The translations under genes and the position numbers were made by a program. Shown here piece by piece: positions 53,478 to 61,558 of a DNA stretch of 63,980 nucleotides. The DNA comes from Paraburkholderia sp. (GTDB lineage Bacteria > Pseudomonadota > Gammaproteobacteria > Burkholderiales > Burkholderiaceae). Positions within the stretch are counted from its first letter, which is position 1; the number at the start of each line of letters is the position of its first letter. Under the pieces are notes generated by a model. That model had not been told where the DNA came from. It made no database searches and worked only from the letters and a program-made list of their open reading frames with translations. The stretch lies in assembly GCF_026225065.1 (NCBI RefSeq), contig NZ_JAMFSB010000294.1:1-63980 (forward strand), given 5' to 3'.

Positions 53478-54059
53478 ATGGCACGAACTAGAGTGTTCGA
53501 GGTTGACCAGGCGATAGAAATTGCAACCGACATGTTTTGGCGGAACGGCTACGAGCGCACGTCGCTGTCCGACCTGACCACTGCCATGGGGATCACGCCG
53601 CCAAGTTTCTACTTCGCGTTCGGCAGCAAGGAAGGACTCTTCAGGAAAGTCCTCGAACATTACAGGCGCACTCGTCTTGCCTACGCCGAAGATGCGTTGA
53701 ACCAGCCGACCGCGCGGGACGTAGCGGAGCAGACGTTACTCCGGCTCGCAGATCTTTATACGGACCCCAAGCGCCCGCCTGGCTGCCTCGCCGTCAATTG
53801 CTCATTTCCCAGCAACACTGGGGTGACGGAGTTGCAGCGTGAATTTGCCGACCTCCGGAAAGCGCGGCGCGCGAAACTGCGCGACCGCCTCAAGAAAGCT
53901 CAGGCCGCCGGCGACCTTCCCGCTGACAGCGATCCGGACGAACTGGCGCGCTTCATTCTCGTCATCGGATGGGGCCTGGCTCTTGCTGCCCAGTCGGGTG
54001 CAACGCGCAATGATCTCCATCGCACCGTGGCGACAGCCCTCAAGGCCTGGCCGAGTTGA
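53478..54059 (+). CDS. TetR/AcrR-family regulator
   Basis: 193 aa. The ATG at 53478 is chosen because AAGGAGG (53461-53467) is 10 nt upstream; the ATG at 53469 would be too close to it. HTH ALEIATDMFWRNGYERTSLS-like start and the helix LTTAMGITPPSFYFAFGSKE GLF, then a C-terminal ligand domain (PPGCLAVNCSFPSNTG) of the TetR_C_13-like type seen with redox-responsive regulators. It probably controls the dienelactone hydrolase gene at 54190. Confidence 0.9.
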   Translation: MARTRVFEVDQAIEIATDMFWRNGYERTSLSDLTTAMGITPPSFYFAFGSKEGLFRKVLEHYRRTRLAYAEDALNQPTARDVAEQTLLRLADLYTDPKRPPGCLAVNCSFPSNTGVTELQREFADLRKARRAKLRDRLKKAQAAGDLPADSDPDELARFILVIGWGLALAAQSGATRNDLHRTVATALKAWPS

Positions 54060-54189
54060 GGGCTGCGTTCGCCCATGCTTGTTACGACGATCCCCGTTAC
54101 AATTAAGCTTCCCCTGAATAACAATGATCGTCGTGATCATTGGGCCGATGTTCGGAAACCTGCGGCGAACACACACGGAGGCGTATAGC

Positions 54190-54927
54190 ATGAGCGAATT
54201 ACAAGTCACCATTCAGGAAAAGGAAGGCGCCTGTAAGGCGTGGGTCCTGACGCCCGAAGGCGAGGGCAAATGGCCCGCTGTGATCTTCTATATGGACGCG
54301 TTTGGCATCCGGCCAGGCATGGTCCAGATGGCCAGGCACGTGGCTAGCAAAGGGTACGTCGTGCTTCTGCCCGACTTGTTTTACCGCTTCGGGGCTTACG
54401 GGCCACTCGACCCCAAGGAAGTGCTGAAGGGTGACTTCCGCGCTGTTGTCGGGCCAATGATGGCCAGCTCTGACAACCATAGAGCCGCCGAAGACACTGC
54501 GGCCTTCATCGAATACCTCGATACGCGCTCTGATGTGGCGGGCAAGAAGATCGGCACCGTCGGTTTCTGCATGGGCGGCGGCATGGCCCTCACGGCGGCG
54601 GCTTACTACCCGGACCGCATTGCTGCGGCAGCCAGCTTCCACGGCGGCAATCTCGCAACCGACCAGCCGACGAGTCCCCACCTGCTTCTCGACAAGATCA
54701 AGGCCGAGTTGTACATCGGCATTGCCGACAACGATCACAGCTTCCCGCCCGAGATGGCCGAGCGCTTCGAGGCCGCGCTGGGTGCCGCGGACGTGAAGCA
54801 CAAGAGCGAACTGTACGAAGGCAAGGCGCACGGCTGGATGAAGCCGGACATGCCCGTCTTCGACGCAGAGGCCGCTGAGCGGGGCTGGAACGAGTTGTTC
54901 GCGCTGTACGCACGAACGCTCAAATAA
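54190..54927 (+). CDS. Dienelactone hydrolase family protein
   Basis: 245 aa from the ATG at 54190 with GGAGG (54177-54181) upstream. Alpha/beta hydrolase with Cys127 in GFCMGGGMAL as nucleophile, Asp180 or Asp182 in GIADNDHSFPP and His214 in EGKAHGW: the Cys-Asp-His triad of dienelactone hydrolases. A role in ester or lactone turnover, or detoxification, is likely. It is 130 bp after the TetR gene on the same strand, a common regulator-hydrolase pair. Confidence 0.9.
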   Translation: MSELQVTIQEKEGACKAWVLTPEGEGKWPAVIFYMDAFGIRPGMVQMARHVASKGYVVLLPDLFYRFGAYGPLDPKEVLKGDFRAVVGPMMASSDNHRAAEDTAAFIEYLDTRSDVAGKKIGTVGFCMGGGMALTAAAYYPDRIAAAASFHGGNLATDQPTSPHLLLDKIKAELYIGIADNDHSFPPEMAERFEAALGAADVKHKSELYEGKAHGWMKPDMPVFDAEAAERGWNELFALYARTLK

Positions 54928-55066
54928 CAGCTCTGGATGCGCGGCAGGCTGCGTCGGCACGGAGCAGTGAGGCGTCGGGGTCGAGCTGGTACCTTCGACC
55001 ACTGAACAGATCCGCAAATACCGTTCTGACAAAGACGGTGGATTGCGGATCGCACAGATCGGGTGG

Positions 55067-56599
55067 TTAATCCTGTTCCGCGCCCGGCCGCTTTGGAAAC
55101 AGGATGCCCGCCTTGATTTGAGTCCCCGGTTTCACGCCGTGACCCCAAGGCAGGTTCCACGACGGTTCGGCGGACACCCCAAGCAAGCCTCGCAACTCCT
55201 CCATCTTGCCCGGCATCACAGGATGCAGCAGGTTGCTGATTCCACAGAGCGCTTCTAGCAACGTGTAAAGCACTGTATCCAGCCGATCCGACGCGTTGGG
55301 ATCCTTCGCCAGTGTCCACGGCGCGCTACTCGCAACGTAGCCGTTAAGGTGTTTGACGAAATCCATTACCTGTTCCACCGCGCGGCTCAGTTTCATCTCT
55401 TCGACTAGCGCCAGAACGGCGTCCGGTAGTTCATTCGACCAGGCAATGATCGCTTCCTCGCGCGCTTCGCAGGCCTTCGGCGCAGGCACCGTTCCGCTGC
55501 GATATTTCATCGCCATGGCCAGCGTGCGTGCCGCCAGATTACCCAGATCGTCGGCGAGATCGCGATTCAGGCGCTGTTCGATCACTGCATTGCTAACGAT
55601 TCCGTCGAAACCGAAGCTGACCTCGCGGATTAGCGTGTAGCGCAGCGTGTCGACACCGTAGGTATCGGCGGCCTCTAGCGGATCGACGCCATTGCCGAGC
55701 GACTTGCTCATCTTGCGGCCATCGGAACCGAGCAGGTGTCCGGAAACGTGTAAACGCTGATATGGCGGGATTCCTAGCGCATGCGTCATGCTCAGCCAGA
55801 AGAGCGTGTGCGTGCGCAGGATGTCCTTGCCGATTACATGCCGCACCGACGGCCAATAGTTGGCGAAAGCAGGATGGTCGGGATAGCCCAGCGGCGAAAC
55901 GTAGCTTAGGAGCGCGTCGAACCAGACGTACGTAACATGTCCTGCGTCCCACGGAATCGGGATGCCCCAGTCGAGACGATCCACGGGACGCGAAATACTC
56001 AGGTCACCTATCGGCTGTTCCAATAGCCTCAATATCTCGTTGCGGTATTGCACGGGCTGGATCAGATCCGGCGTGTCCAGCAACAGCTGACGCATCCATT
56101 CGCGATGCGCTTCCATGCGGAAGAAATAGTTCGGTTCGCGCCGCAACACAGGTGGCTCCTTGTCCTCGGGAAGTTTGCCATCCATCAGTTCCTTCTCAGT
56201 GACAAAGCGCTCCTGGCCGATCGAATAGAATCCCTCGTAATCCGCCAGGTAGATATCGCCGGCATCGAAGAGCCGTGTCAGGCAATCGGACACCACCTTG
56301 GCGTGCGCGGAATCAGTTGTGCGAACGAACATGTCCGGTTTGACCGCCAGGTGCTGCCACGCTTCCTTGAAGTTCTGTGCGTGGCGTTCCACAAACGCTT
56401 GTGGCGCTTCGTTGGCCTGCAGGGCGGCCTTGGCGATCTTCTCGCCGTGCTCGTCAGCGCCCGTTAGCAGCAGCACCTGATGGCCGGCAGCACGCAGGTA
56501 GCGCGCCATGATGTCGGCATGCACGCTGGCGTAGGCATGGCCCAGATGCGGCCGGTCGTTCACGTAGTAAATCGGTGTGGTGATGTATCGGTACGACAT
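55067..56599 (-). CDS. metG: Methionyl-tRNA synthetase, short form
   Basis: 510 aa. Class I signatures HLGH (residues 18-21) and KMSKS (296-300), plus GADEHGEKIAKAA, WFDALLSYVSPLG and the C-terminal anticodon-binding helical bundle. It lacks the four-Cys zinc knuckle and the C-terminal tRNA-binding domain of the roughly 720-aa MetG normally found in Burkholderiaceae. It is therefore likely a second, specialised copy, perhaps for antibiotic resistance or stress. The GGAG RBS directly follows a terminator-like hairpin (56616-56642). Confidence 0.92.
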   Translation of the reverse strand: MSYRYITTPIYYVNDRPHLGHAYASVHADIMARYLRAAGHQVLLLTGADEHGEKIAKAALQANEAPQAFVERHAQNFKEAWQHLAVKPDMFVRTTDSAHAKVVSDCLTRLFDAGDIYLADYEGFYSIGQERFVTEKELMDGKLPEDKEPPVLRREPNYFFRMEAHREWMRQLLLDTPDLIQPVQYRNEILRLLEQPIGDLSISRPVDRLDWGIPIPWDAGHVTYVWFDALLSYVSPLGYPDHPAFANYWPSVRHVIGKDILRTHTLFWLSMTHALGIPPYQRLHVSGHLLGSDGRKMSKSLGNGVDPLEAADTYGVDTLRYTLIREVSFGFDGIVSNAVIEQRLNRDLADDLGNLAARTLAMAMKYRSGTVPAPKACEAREEAIIAWSNELPDAVLALVEEMKLSRAVEQVMDFVKHLNGYVASSAPWTLAKDPNASDRLDTVLYTLLEALCGISNLLHPVMPGKMEELRGLLGVSAEPSWNLPWGHGVKPGTQIKAGILFPKRPGAEQD

Positions 56600-56615
56600 T
56601 GCCGCTCCAAAAAAG

Positions 56616-56642
56616 AAAAGGGACGCCCGCGGCGTCCCTTTT
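56616..56642 (-). terminator. Terminator-like hairpin in metG leader
   Basis: AAAAGGGACGCC-cgc-GGCGTCCCTTTT is a perfect 12-bp stem. On the minus strand it is followed by a T-rich run (TTTTCTTTTTT) that ends at the metG RBS, so it can end transcription from upstream or act as an attenuator for metG. Confidence 0.7.
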
Positions 56643-56650
56643 TCAGAAGC

Positions 56651-56716
56651 AAAAAAGCCCTCAGCGCCTGGGGGGAGAACCTGCCAGGGGCATACGCATC
56701 GAACGAAGGAGGGCTT
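56651..56716 (-). ncRNA. Candidate structured leader or terminator upstream of metG
   Basis: On the minus strand AAGCCCTC (56716-56709) pairs with GAGGGCTT (56662-56655), followed by a run of T residues. Within the 46-nt loop, CCTGG/CCAGG (56667-56671 and 56684-56688) makes an inner hairpin, giving a branched RNA with an intrinsic-terminator end. It lies between the SDR gene and metG and could be the SDR terminator or a regulatory leader. Confidence 0.4.
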
Positions 56717-56864
56717 GGGTAGCTTGCATTGTGTTGGGGTTAAATTTAACGAAGAATCGGCGGGCTCATCCGCGATTGATGAATCCTGCCAGCTAATTTA
56801 ATGGTTGTCTAGCGCCGGGCGCGTCGATTGCCGCTCGCACTCGCACAGCGCACGGCAGTTCTCC

Positions 56865-57656
56865 CTAAACCGTCCGCAGCATTCCGCCATCGACAAAATA
56901 GGTCGCCCCTACGCTGTAGCTAGCCTTGTCCGAACAAAGAAACACAATAAAGTTGGCCAACTCCTCAGGAGACGCAAACCTGCGGATAGGCGCATGCTCA
57001 TCCGCGACCTGCTGCAGATGTCCCTCCCAATCGCCGCCTGAATCCTGCGTCAACTGCCTGGCAGTCTTGATCCAGTCGGGCGTGAGCACGAGCCCCGGGT
57101 TGATCGTATTCACACGGATGTTGTCCTGAATGAACTCGTTCGCCATATTCTTCGACAACATCATCAACGCCGCTTTCGTCACGTTGTAGATCGGCTCGTA
57201 GCCGAGCGGCTGCGTTGCGCAAATCGACGCGTTGTTCAGGATCGTGCCGCCGCCGCGTGCTTTCATCAAAGGCACGAGGCCGCGTGCAATGCGCACTGCA
57301 GCCATCACATGAAGATCCCAGTACGCCAGCCACTTCTCATCCGGCGCATTCATGATTGTTTCGTTGCTGCCAGTGCCCGCGTTATTGAAGACGATATCCG
57401 CGCCACCGAAATTTTCCTTCGCGGTAGCAACCAGCTTGTCGACGCCTGCTGAGGTCGCCACGTCGCAAGCAACCGGCACGGCGGTGACACCGAACTTCGT
57501 TGCAATGCCTGCTGCAGCCGCAGACAGGCGCTCCTCATTGCGCGCCGCGAGCAGGAGATGTGTGCCTTCTGCTGCGAACGCTTCTGCCACGGCCAGCCCG
57601 ATACCCACACTGGCTCCGGTCAATACAGCCATCTTACCGCGCAAATTCAGATCCAT
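56865..57656 (-). CDS. SDR-family oxidoreductase
   Basis: 263 aa classical SDR: TGASVGIG at residues 14-21, NNAG near residue 92, catalytic Asn/Ser (NNASICATQPLG) and the YNVTK active-site motif. The C-terminus (GATYFVDGGMLRTV) is typical. The ATG at 57656 begins MDLNLRGKMAVL. It is divergent from the GlxA regulator at 57853, 196 bp away, which is probably its regulator. Confidence 0.88.
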   Translation of the reverse strand: MDLNLRGKMAVLTGASVGIGLAVAEAFAAEGTHLLLAARNEERLSAAAAGIATKFGVTAVPVACDVATSAGVDKLVATAKENFGGADIVFNNAGTGSNETIMNAPDEKWLAYWDLHVMAAVRIARGLVPLMKARGGGTILNNASICATQPLGYEPIYNVTKAALMMLSKNMANEFIQDNIRVNTINPGLVLTPDWIKTARQLTQDSGGDWEGHLQQVADEHAPIRRFASPEELANFIVFLCSDKASYSVGATYFVDGGMLRTV

Positions 57657-57852
57657 TTCGCTGTCTCCGTTTTGATAACCCAGGCCTGACGCTTAAGGCT
57701 GCGTTGGCGTCATTGTCCTCACCACTGTGCTTGCGCAGAGCTGCGTTGTAAAGGCCTTCGCTTGTTGCGAACGCGCATGCCTGGCTCATCGAATACGTCC
57801 GAAGCTCATAACTGGTAGAGTCGTAAATGCCGACTTTAGAGGTATTTACGCC

Positions 57853-58818
57853 ATGCGCATTTCCGTGCTCGCTCTTGAGGGGCTCTTCGACACGGGGCTC
57901 ACCGTCATGCTCGACGCGTTCGGGCTCGCCAACAAATTCTCGGCCACGCAACTAGGTGGCACGCCGCGTTTCGATGTATCGATCGTAGGCGTGCGCAAGA
58001 GGGTTCAGTCCGGACAAGGGCTGACAATACCTGTGCAACCTGTCACGGCAGGGTTGAAGCCGGACTGGGTGGTCGTGCCTGCATTGGGTACTGGCACACC
58101 GGAGCAACTGGTTCCGGCTCTCACACGACCGGATGTGATTCAGGCCAAAGCACAACTGCTGAAATGGCATGCCGAAGGGGCGCTGATCGCCGCGTCCTGT
58201 ATCGGGACGTTTCTTGTGGCGGAAACCGGACTTCTCGATCACCAGGAAGCGACGACAACCTGGTGGCTCGGTCCGCTGTTTCGGCAACGCTACCCCAATG
58301 TGTTGCTCGACGAATCTCGCATGCTGGTGCCCTCAGACGTAGGCGTGACAGCAGGCGCAGCAATGGGGCATCTCGATCTCGCCCTCTGGTTGATACGCCG
58401 GGCCAGCCCGGAGTTGGCAACGCTCGTCTCGCGTTACCTGCTGGCCGACATACGTTCCTCGCAGGCTCCGTACATCATCCCCAATCACCTCGCGCAGGCA
58501 GATCCGCTGATTCAGCGCTTCGAACAGTGGTCGCGGAAAAATCTCCGCTCGGGCTTTTCGCTCCAGCAAGCTGCCAGCGCACTCGCGACGAGCACTCGCT
58601 CGTTGCAACGCCGTTGCCAGGAGGTGCTCGGCAAATCGCCGCTTGCCTACTTCCAGGACCTGCGAGTCGAACACGCACAATCGCTTCTGCGCGGGGGACG
58701 CCTCGATCTCGAAGCCATCGCAAGCGAAGTCGGATACGGCGACGGTGCAACGCTGCGCACGCTGTTGCGCCAACGTCTGGGACGGGGCGTGCGCGACCTC
58801 CGTTCCGACCTGCTCTGA
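57853..58818 (+). CDS. GlxA-family transcriptional regulator
   Basis: 321 aa from the ATG at 57853 (AGAGG about 10 nt upstream); in-frame codons upstream have no homology. DJ-1-like domain (RISVLALEGLFDTGLTVMLD, ASCIGTFLVAETGLLD with the elbow Cys) and AraC HTH pair (FSLQQAASALATSTRSLQRR, LDLEAIASEVGYGDGATLRT). It likely regulates the divergent SDR and perhaps the small gene at 58964. Confidence 0.9.
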   Translation: MRISVLALEGLFDTGLTVMLDAFGLANKFSATQLGGTPRFDVSIVGVRKRVQSGQGLTIPVQPVTAGLKPDWVVVPALGTGTPEQLVPALTRPDVIQAKAQLLKWHAEGALIAASCIGTFLVAETGLLDHQEATTTWWLGPLFRQRYPNVLLDESRMLVPSDVGVTAGAAMGHLDLALWLIRRASPELATLVSRYLLADIRSSQAPYIIPNHLAQADPLIQRFEQWSRKNLRSGFSLQQAASALATSTRSLQRRCQEVLGKSPLAYFQDLRVEHAQSLLRGGRLDLEAIASEVGYGDGATLRTLLRQRLGRGVRDLRSDLL

Positions 58819-58963
58819 CACGCAGATGCGCCTGGCGCAAATGGCTCTAAAGTTGGCGTTTGTGACTGTGTGAGTTCCGGGGTTCAGAGACTAGACTCGA
58901 TCGCGTTGTCTGTAGCAATGAACACGCAGTCTCTGTCAATGAACGTTGAACCAGGAGTTATCC

Positions 58964-59254
58964 ATGAAAGTTTTCGCCATCGCATCCGCCAAGCCGACGC
59001 TCACGCCCGAGAAGCTTCAGCAGCACATGCCAAACGAGGTCCCGGCCACACTCAAGCTCTATCTCGACGGCAAGGTCGAGCAGTTCTGGTTTCGTGAGAA
59101 AGCCGGCCCGATCTTTCTGATGAACGTCGAATCGGTCGAGCAAGCCAAGGCAACGCTCGATACGCTGCCGCTCGTGGCTGACGGTGTCATGAGCTACGAA
59201 CTGTTGCCGGTCGGCCCGCTTGCCCCACTTGGCCTGCTGATCCAGAACAAGTGA
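58964..59254 (+). CDS. Small ferredoxin-fold (muconolactone isomerase-like) protein
   Basis: 96 aa from the ATG at 58964 with CAGGAG 6 nt upstream. Fold pattern: MKVFAIASAKPTLTPEKLQQ, helix, FWFREKAGPIFLMNVESVEQ, AKATLDTLPLVADGVMSYEL and a Pro/Leu-rich end. This strand-helix arrangement resembles MIase/YCII-like barrels, which isomerise or simply bind small molecules. It follows the GlxA gene and may be its target. Function inferred only from fold resemblance. Confidence 0.6.
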   Translation: MKVFAIASAKPTLTPEKLQQHMPNEVPATLKLYLDGKVEQFWFREKAGPIFLMNVESVEQAKATLDTLPLVADGVMSYELLPVGPLAPLGLLIQNK

Positions 59255-59400
59255 AGCGATAAGCTGTGAGCGTATGGCGATCCGTTTGACGTGTCGGATC
59301 TCGTTGAAGAACCGTTCGACGAGATTCTACCGATGATGGATCGCCTGCAGTCCCGGCACCCATAACCGCACCCAGACGCGCATCACGAAGGAATACGAAG

Positions 59401-60231
59401 ATGGACGACGCAGCAGAGATCACCCGGCACTACGAGCGCGAGAGCCTGGTCGAGCACCTTCGCGCGGCTCTGGCTAAAAGCGGACTCGGCGAGAAGCAAC
59501 TCTCTGCGCGAGATCTTGCTCAACTTGACCAGTTCCATTCACGTGGCCTCGCGGCCACTGTAGAACTTGCGAAGGTCCTGCCGATCAGCGAGGCGACCCG
59601 TGTCGTCGATATCGGATCCGGGCTGGGTGGCCCGTCGCGCTATCTGGCCGAAACCTATGGCTGCACGGTGCACGGCGTCGACCTCAGTCAGTCGTTCGTC
59701 GAGGCTGCTACGTTTCTGGCCGAGCGCTCGGGTCTCGGAGGCAAGGTCACGTATCAGCGCGGCAACGCTCTCTCGCTGCCGTTCTCCGCTGACGCTTTCG
59801 ATCTCGCGTGGACGCAGCACGTTGCCATGAACATCGGCGACCGCGCTGCGCTTTACAGGGAAACATGCCGTGTACTGCGTCCTGGGGGCCATTTCGCCAT
59901 CTTCGATGTCGTGGCCGCATCCGACGAACCCCTGCATTACCCTGTGCCGTGGGCGAGCGGGCCAGAGTCGAGCTTTCTGGTGACGGCGGACGAGATGCGT
60001 GCCGTCCTCGCGAACCAGGGGTTCCGCATCACGTCCTGGACCGACTGTACGGATGCCGGGATCAGCTGGTTTCTGGAACGAGAGGCCGAACGTAAGCAGT
60101 CTTCGACGCAGCCCTTGCTCGCACTCGGCGCTGTAATGGGCCCAGCGTTCGGCGAGGCGACCGTCAACCTTCGCCGCAATTTGAGCGAGGGGCGCGCGGC
60201 GCTCGTCCAGGCGATCTGCGAAAAGGTCTGA
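59401..60231 (+). CDS. Class I SAM-dependent methyltransferase
   Basis: 276 aa. SAM-binding motif I VVDIGSGLGGPSRYLAETYG, motif II around GVDLSQSFVEAATFLAERSG, motif III LSLPFSADAFDLAWTQHVAM and post-motif YRETCRVLRPGGHFAIFDVV. This is the Methyltransf_11/25-like group often methylating small molecules, including sterol-like and ubiquinone-like substrates. An ATG at 59401 starts MDDAAEITRHYE. It is 147 bp after the ferredoxin-fold gene and 121 bp before the iron-dependent dehydrogenase. Substrate unknown. Confidence 0.87.
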   Translation: MDDAAEITRHYERESLVEHLRAALAKSGLGEKQLSARDLAQLDQFHSRGLAATVELAKVLPISEATRVVDIGSGLGGPSRYLAETYGCTVHGVDLSQSFVEAATFLAERSGLGGKVTYQRGNALSLPFSADAFDLAWTQHVAMNIGDRAALYRETCRVLRPGGHFAIFDVVAASDEPLHYPVPWASGPESSFLVTADEMRAVLANQGFRITSWTDCTDAGISWFLEREAERKQSSTQPLLALGAVMGPAFGEATVNLRRNLSEGRAALVQAICEKV

Positions 60232-60352
60232 GGATGCTCCCGCCAGAAGGTGCGACAATGTTCTGCGACTTCGATGTAGTCGAGGCACTCTGCTGCGTCG
60301 TTCATCCAGTGCCGACGGTCGCCATGAACCCCACTCTGGAGGCTTCCGATCC

Positions 60353-61492
60353 ATGTCGCTCATCAACTACATTACGCAGATCCAGTTCGATTTCGGAGCA
60401 ATTGCGAAACTACCTGACGAATGCGCACGGATCGGCATCAAACGACCTCTGATCGTCACCGACGCGGGCGTGAAAGCCGCGGGCATCATCAACAAGACGC
60501 TCGTTGCTCTTCGTGCGGATAACGAGCCCCCTATCTTTCCGGACACTCCTCCTAACCCCAACGAACGGGCTGTGCGGGCCGCCGTCGCGATGTACAAGGA
60601 GAATCAGTGCGATGGCGTCATTGCGGTAGGGGGAGGCAGTTCGATCGATCTGGCCAAGGGCGTCGCAGTGTGCGCGACCCACGAAGGACCCTTGCGCCAG
60701 TTCGCGCTTATCGAGGGGGGATTGCAGCGCATCACATCGGCTACGGCACCGGTTATCGCGGTTCCGACCACAGCCGGCACGGGTAGCGAAGTGGGGCGCG
60801 GCGCCATCCTGATTCTCGATGACGGCCGCAAGGTCGGCATTATTTCCCCCTACGTCGTGCCTCGTTCCGCAATCTGCGATCCGCAACTGACGTTGGGCTT
60901 GCCCCCACAGCTCACCGCTGCAACGGGAATGGACGCGATTGCCCATTGCATCGAGACCTTCCTGTCGCCAGCGTTTAACCCGCCTGCAGATGGCATCGCC
61001 CTCGACGGACTCTGGCGTGCATGGCGTCACATCGAGATTGCAACGCGTGACGGCAGCAACGTTACCGCGCGTCTGAACATGATGAGCGCCTCGTTGCAGG
61101 GAGCGCTTGCCTTCCAGAAAGGGCTTGGATGTGTCCATAGCCTGAGCCATTCGCTGGGCGGAATCAACCCGAAGCTGCATCACGGGACGTTGAATGCGAT
61201 CTTCCTTCCCGCCGTGATCCGCTTCAATCGCGAGGCCGCTACAGTCCAGGACGAAGGAAAAATCGTGCGGCTGGCCGGCGCAATGGGTCTGGAATCGCCA
61301 GCCAACGTAGAAAGCGCGATTGCACGCATGACGGCCGACCTGGGCTTGCCGATCCGTTTGTCGACGCTCGGGGTTGAGAGCGCGCAGTTCGACAGGATTA
61401 TCGAAGGCGCACTCGCCGATCATAGTCACACGACCAATCCGCGCGAGGCGACGCCCGCGGATTACCGAGCCATGCTCGAAGAGTCATTCTGA
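60353..61492 (+). CDS. Iron-containing alcohol dehydrogenase
   Basis: 379 aa group III ADH. NAD-binding GGGSSIDLAKGVA, the metal-binding Asp in CDPQLTLGLPPQ, and His ligands in GMDAIAHCIE, GCVHSLSHSLGG and LHHGTLNA. It has GGAGG (60337-60341) about 11 nt before the ATG. It oxidises primary alcohols or reduces aldehydes with NAD. Close relatives act in glycol, lactaldehyde or 4-hydroxybutyrate metabolism. Convergent with the dehydratase gene. Confidence 0.92.
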   Translation: MSLINYITQIQFDFGAIAKLPDECARIGIKRPLIVTDAGVKAAGIINKTLVALRADNEPPIFPDTPPNPNERAVRAAVAMYKENQCDGVIAVGGGSSIDLAKGVAVCATHEGPLRQFALIEGGLQRITSATAPVIAVPTTAGTGSEVGRGAILILDDGRKVGIISPYVVPRSAICDPQLTLGLPPQLTAATGMDAIAHCIETFLSPAFNPPADGIALDGLWRAWRHIEIATRDGSNVTARLNMMSASLQGALAFQKGLGCVHSLSHSLGGINPKLHHGTLNAIFLPAVIRFNREAATVQDEGKIVRLAGAMGLESPANVESAIARMTADLGLPIRLSTLGVESAQFDRIIEGALADHSHTTNPREATPADYRAMLEESF

Positions 61493-61558
61493 GGAAGGTG
61501 ATGCAAAGGCGATGCGCCGGCGCGCCTGCTTGCGGGCAGCCGCGCCAGCGCGCCCGTA

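Noticed and set aside
56661..56699. 12-codon Met-containing leader ORF (MRMPLAGSPPRR) in the metG leader
   Set aside because: Only two Met codons and no RBS upstream; too weak for a translational attenuator, though the hairpins are reported.
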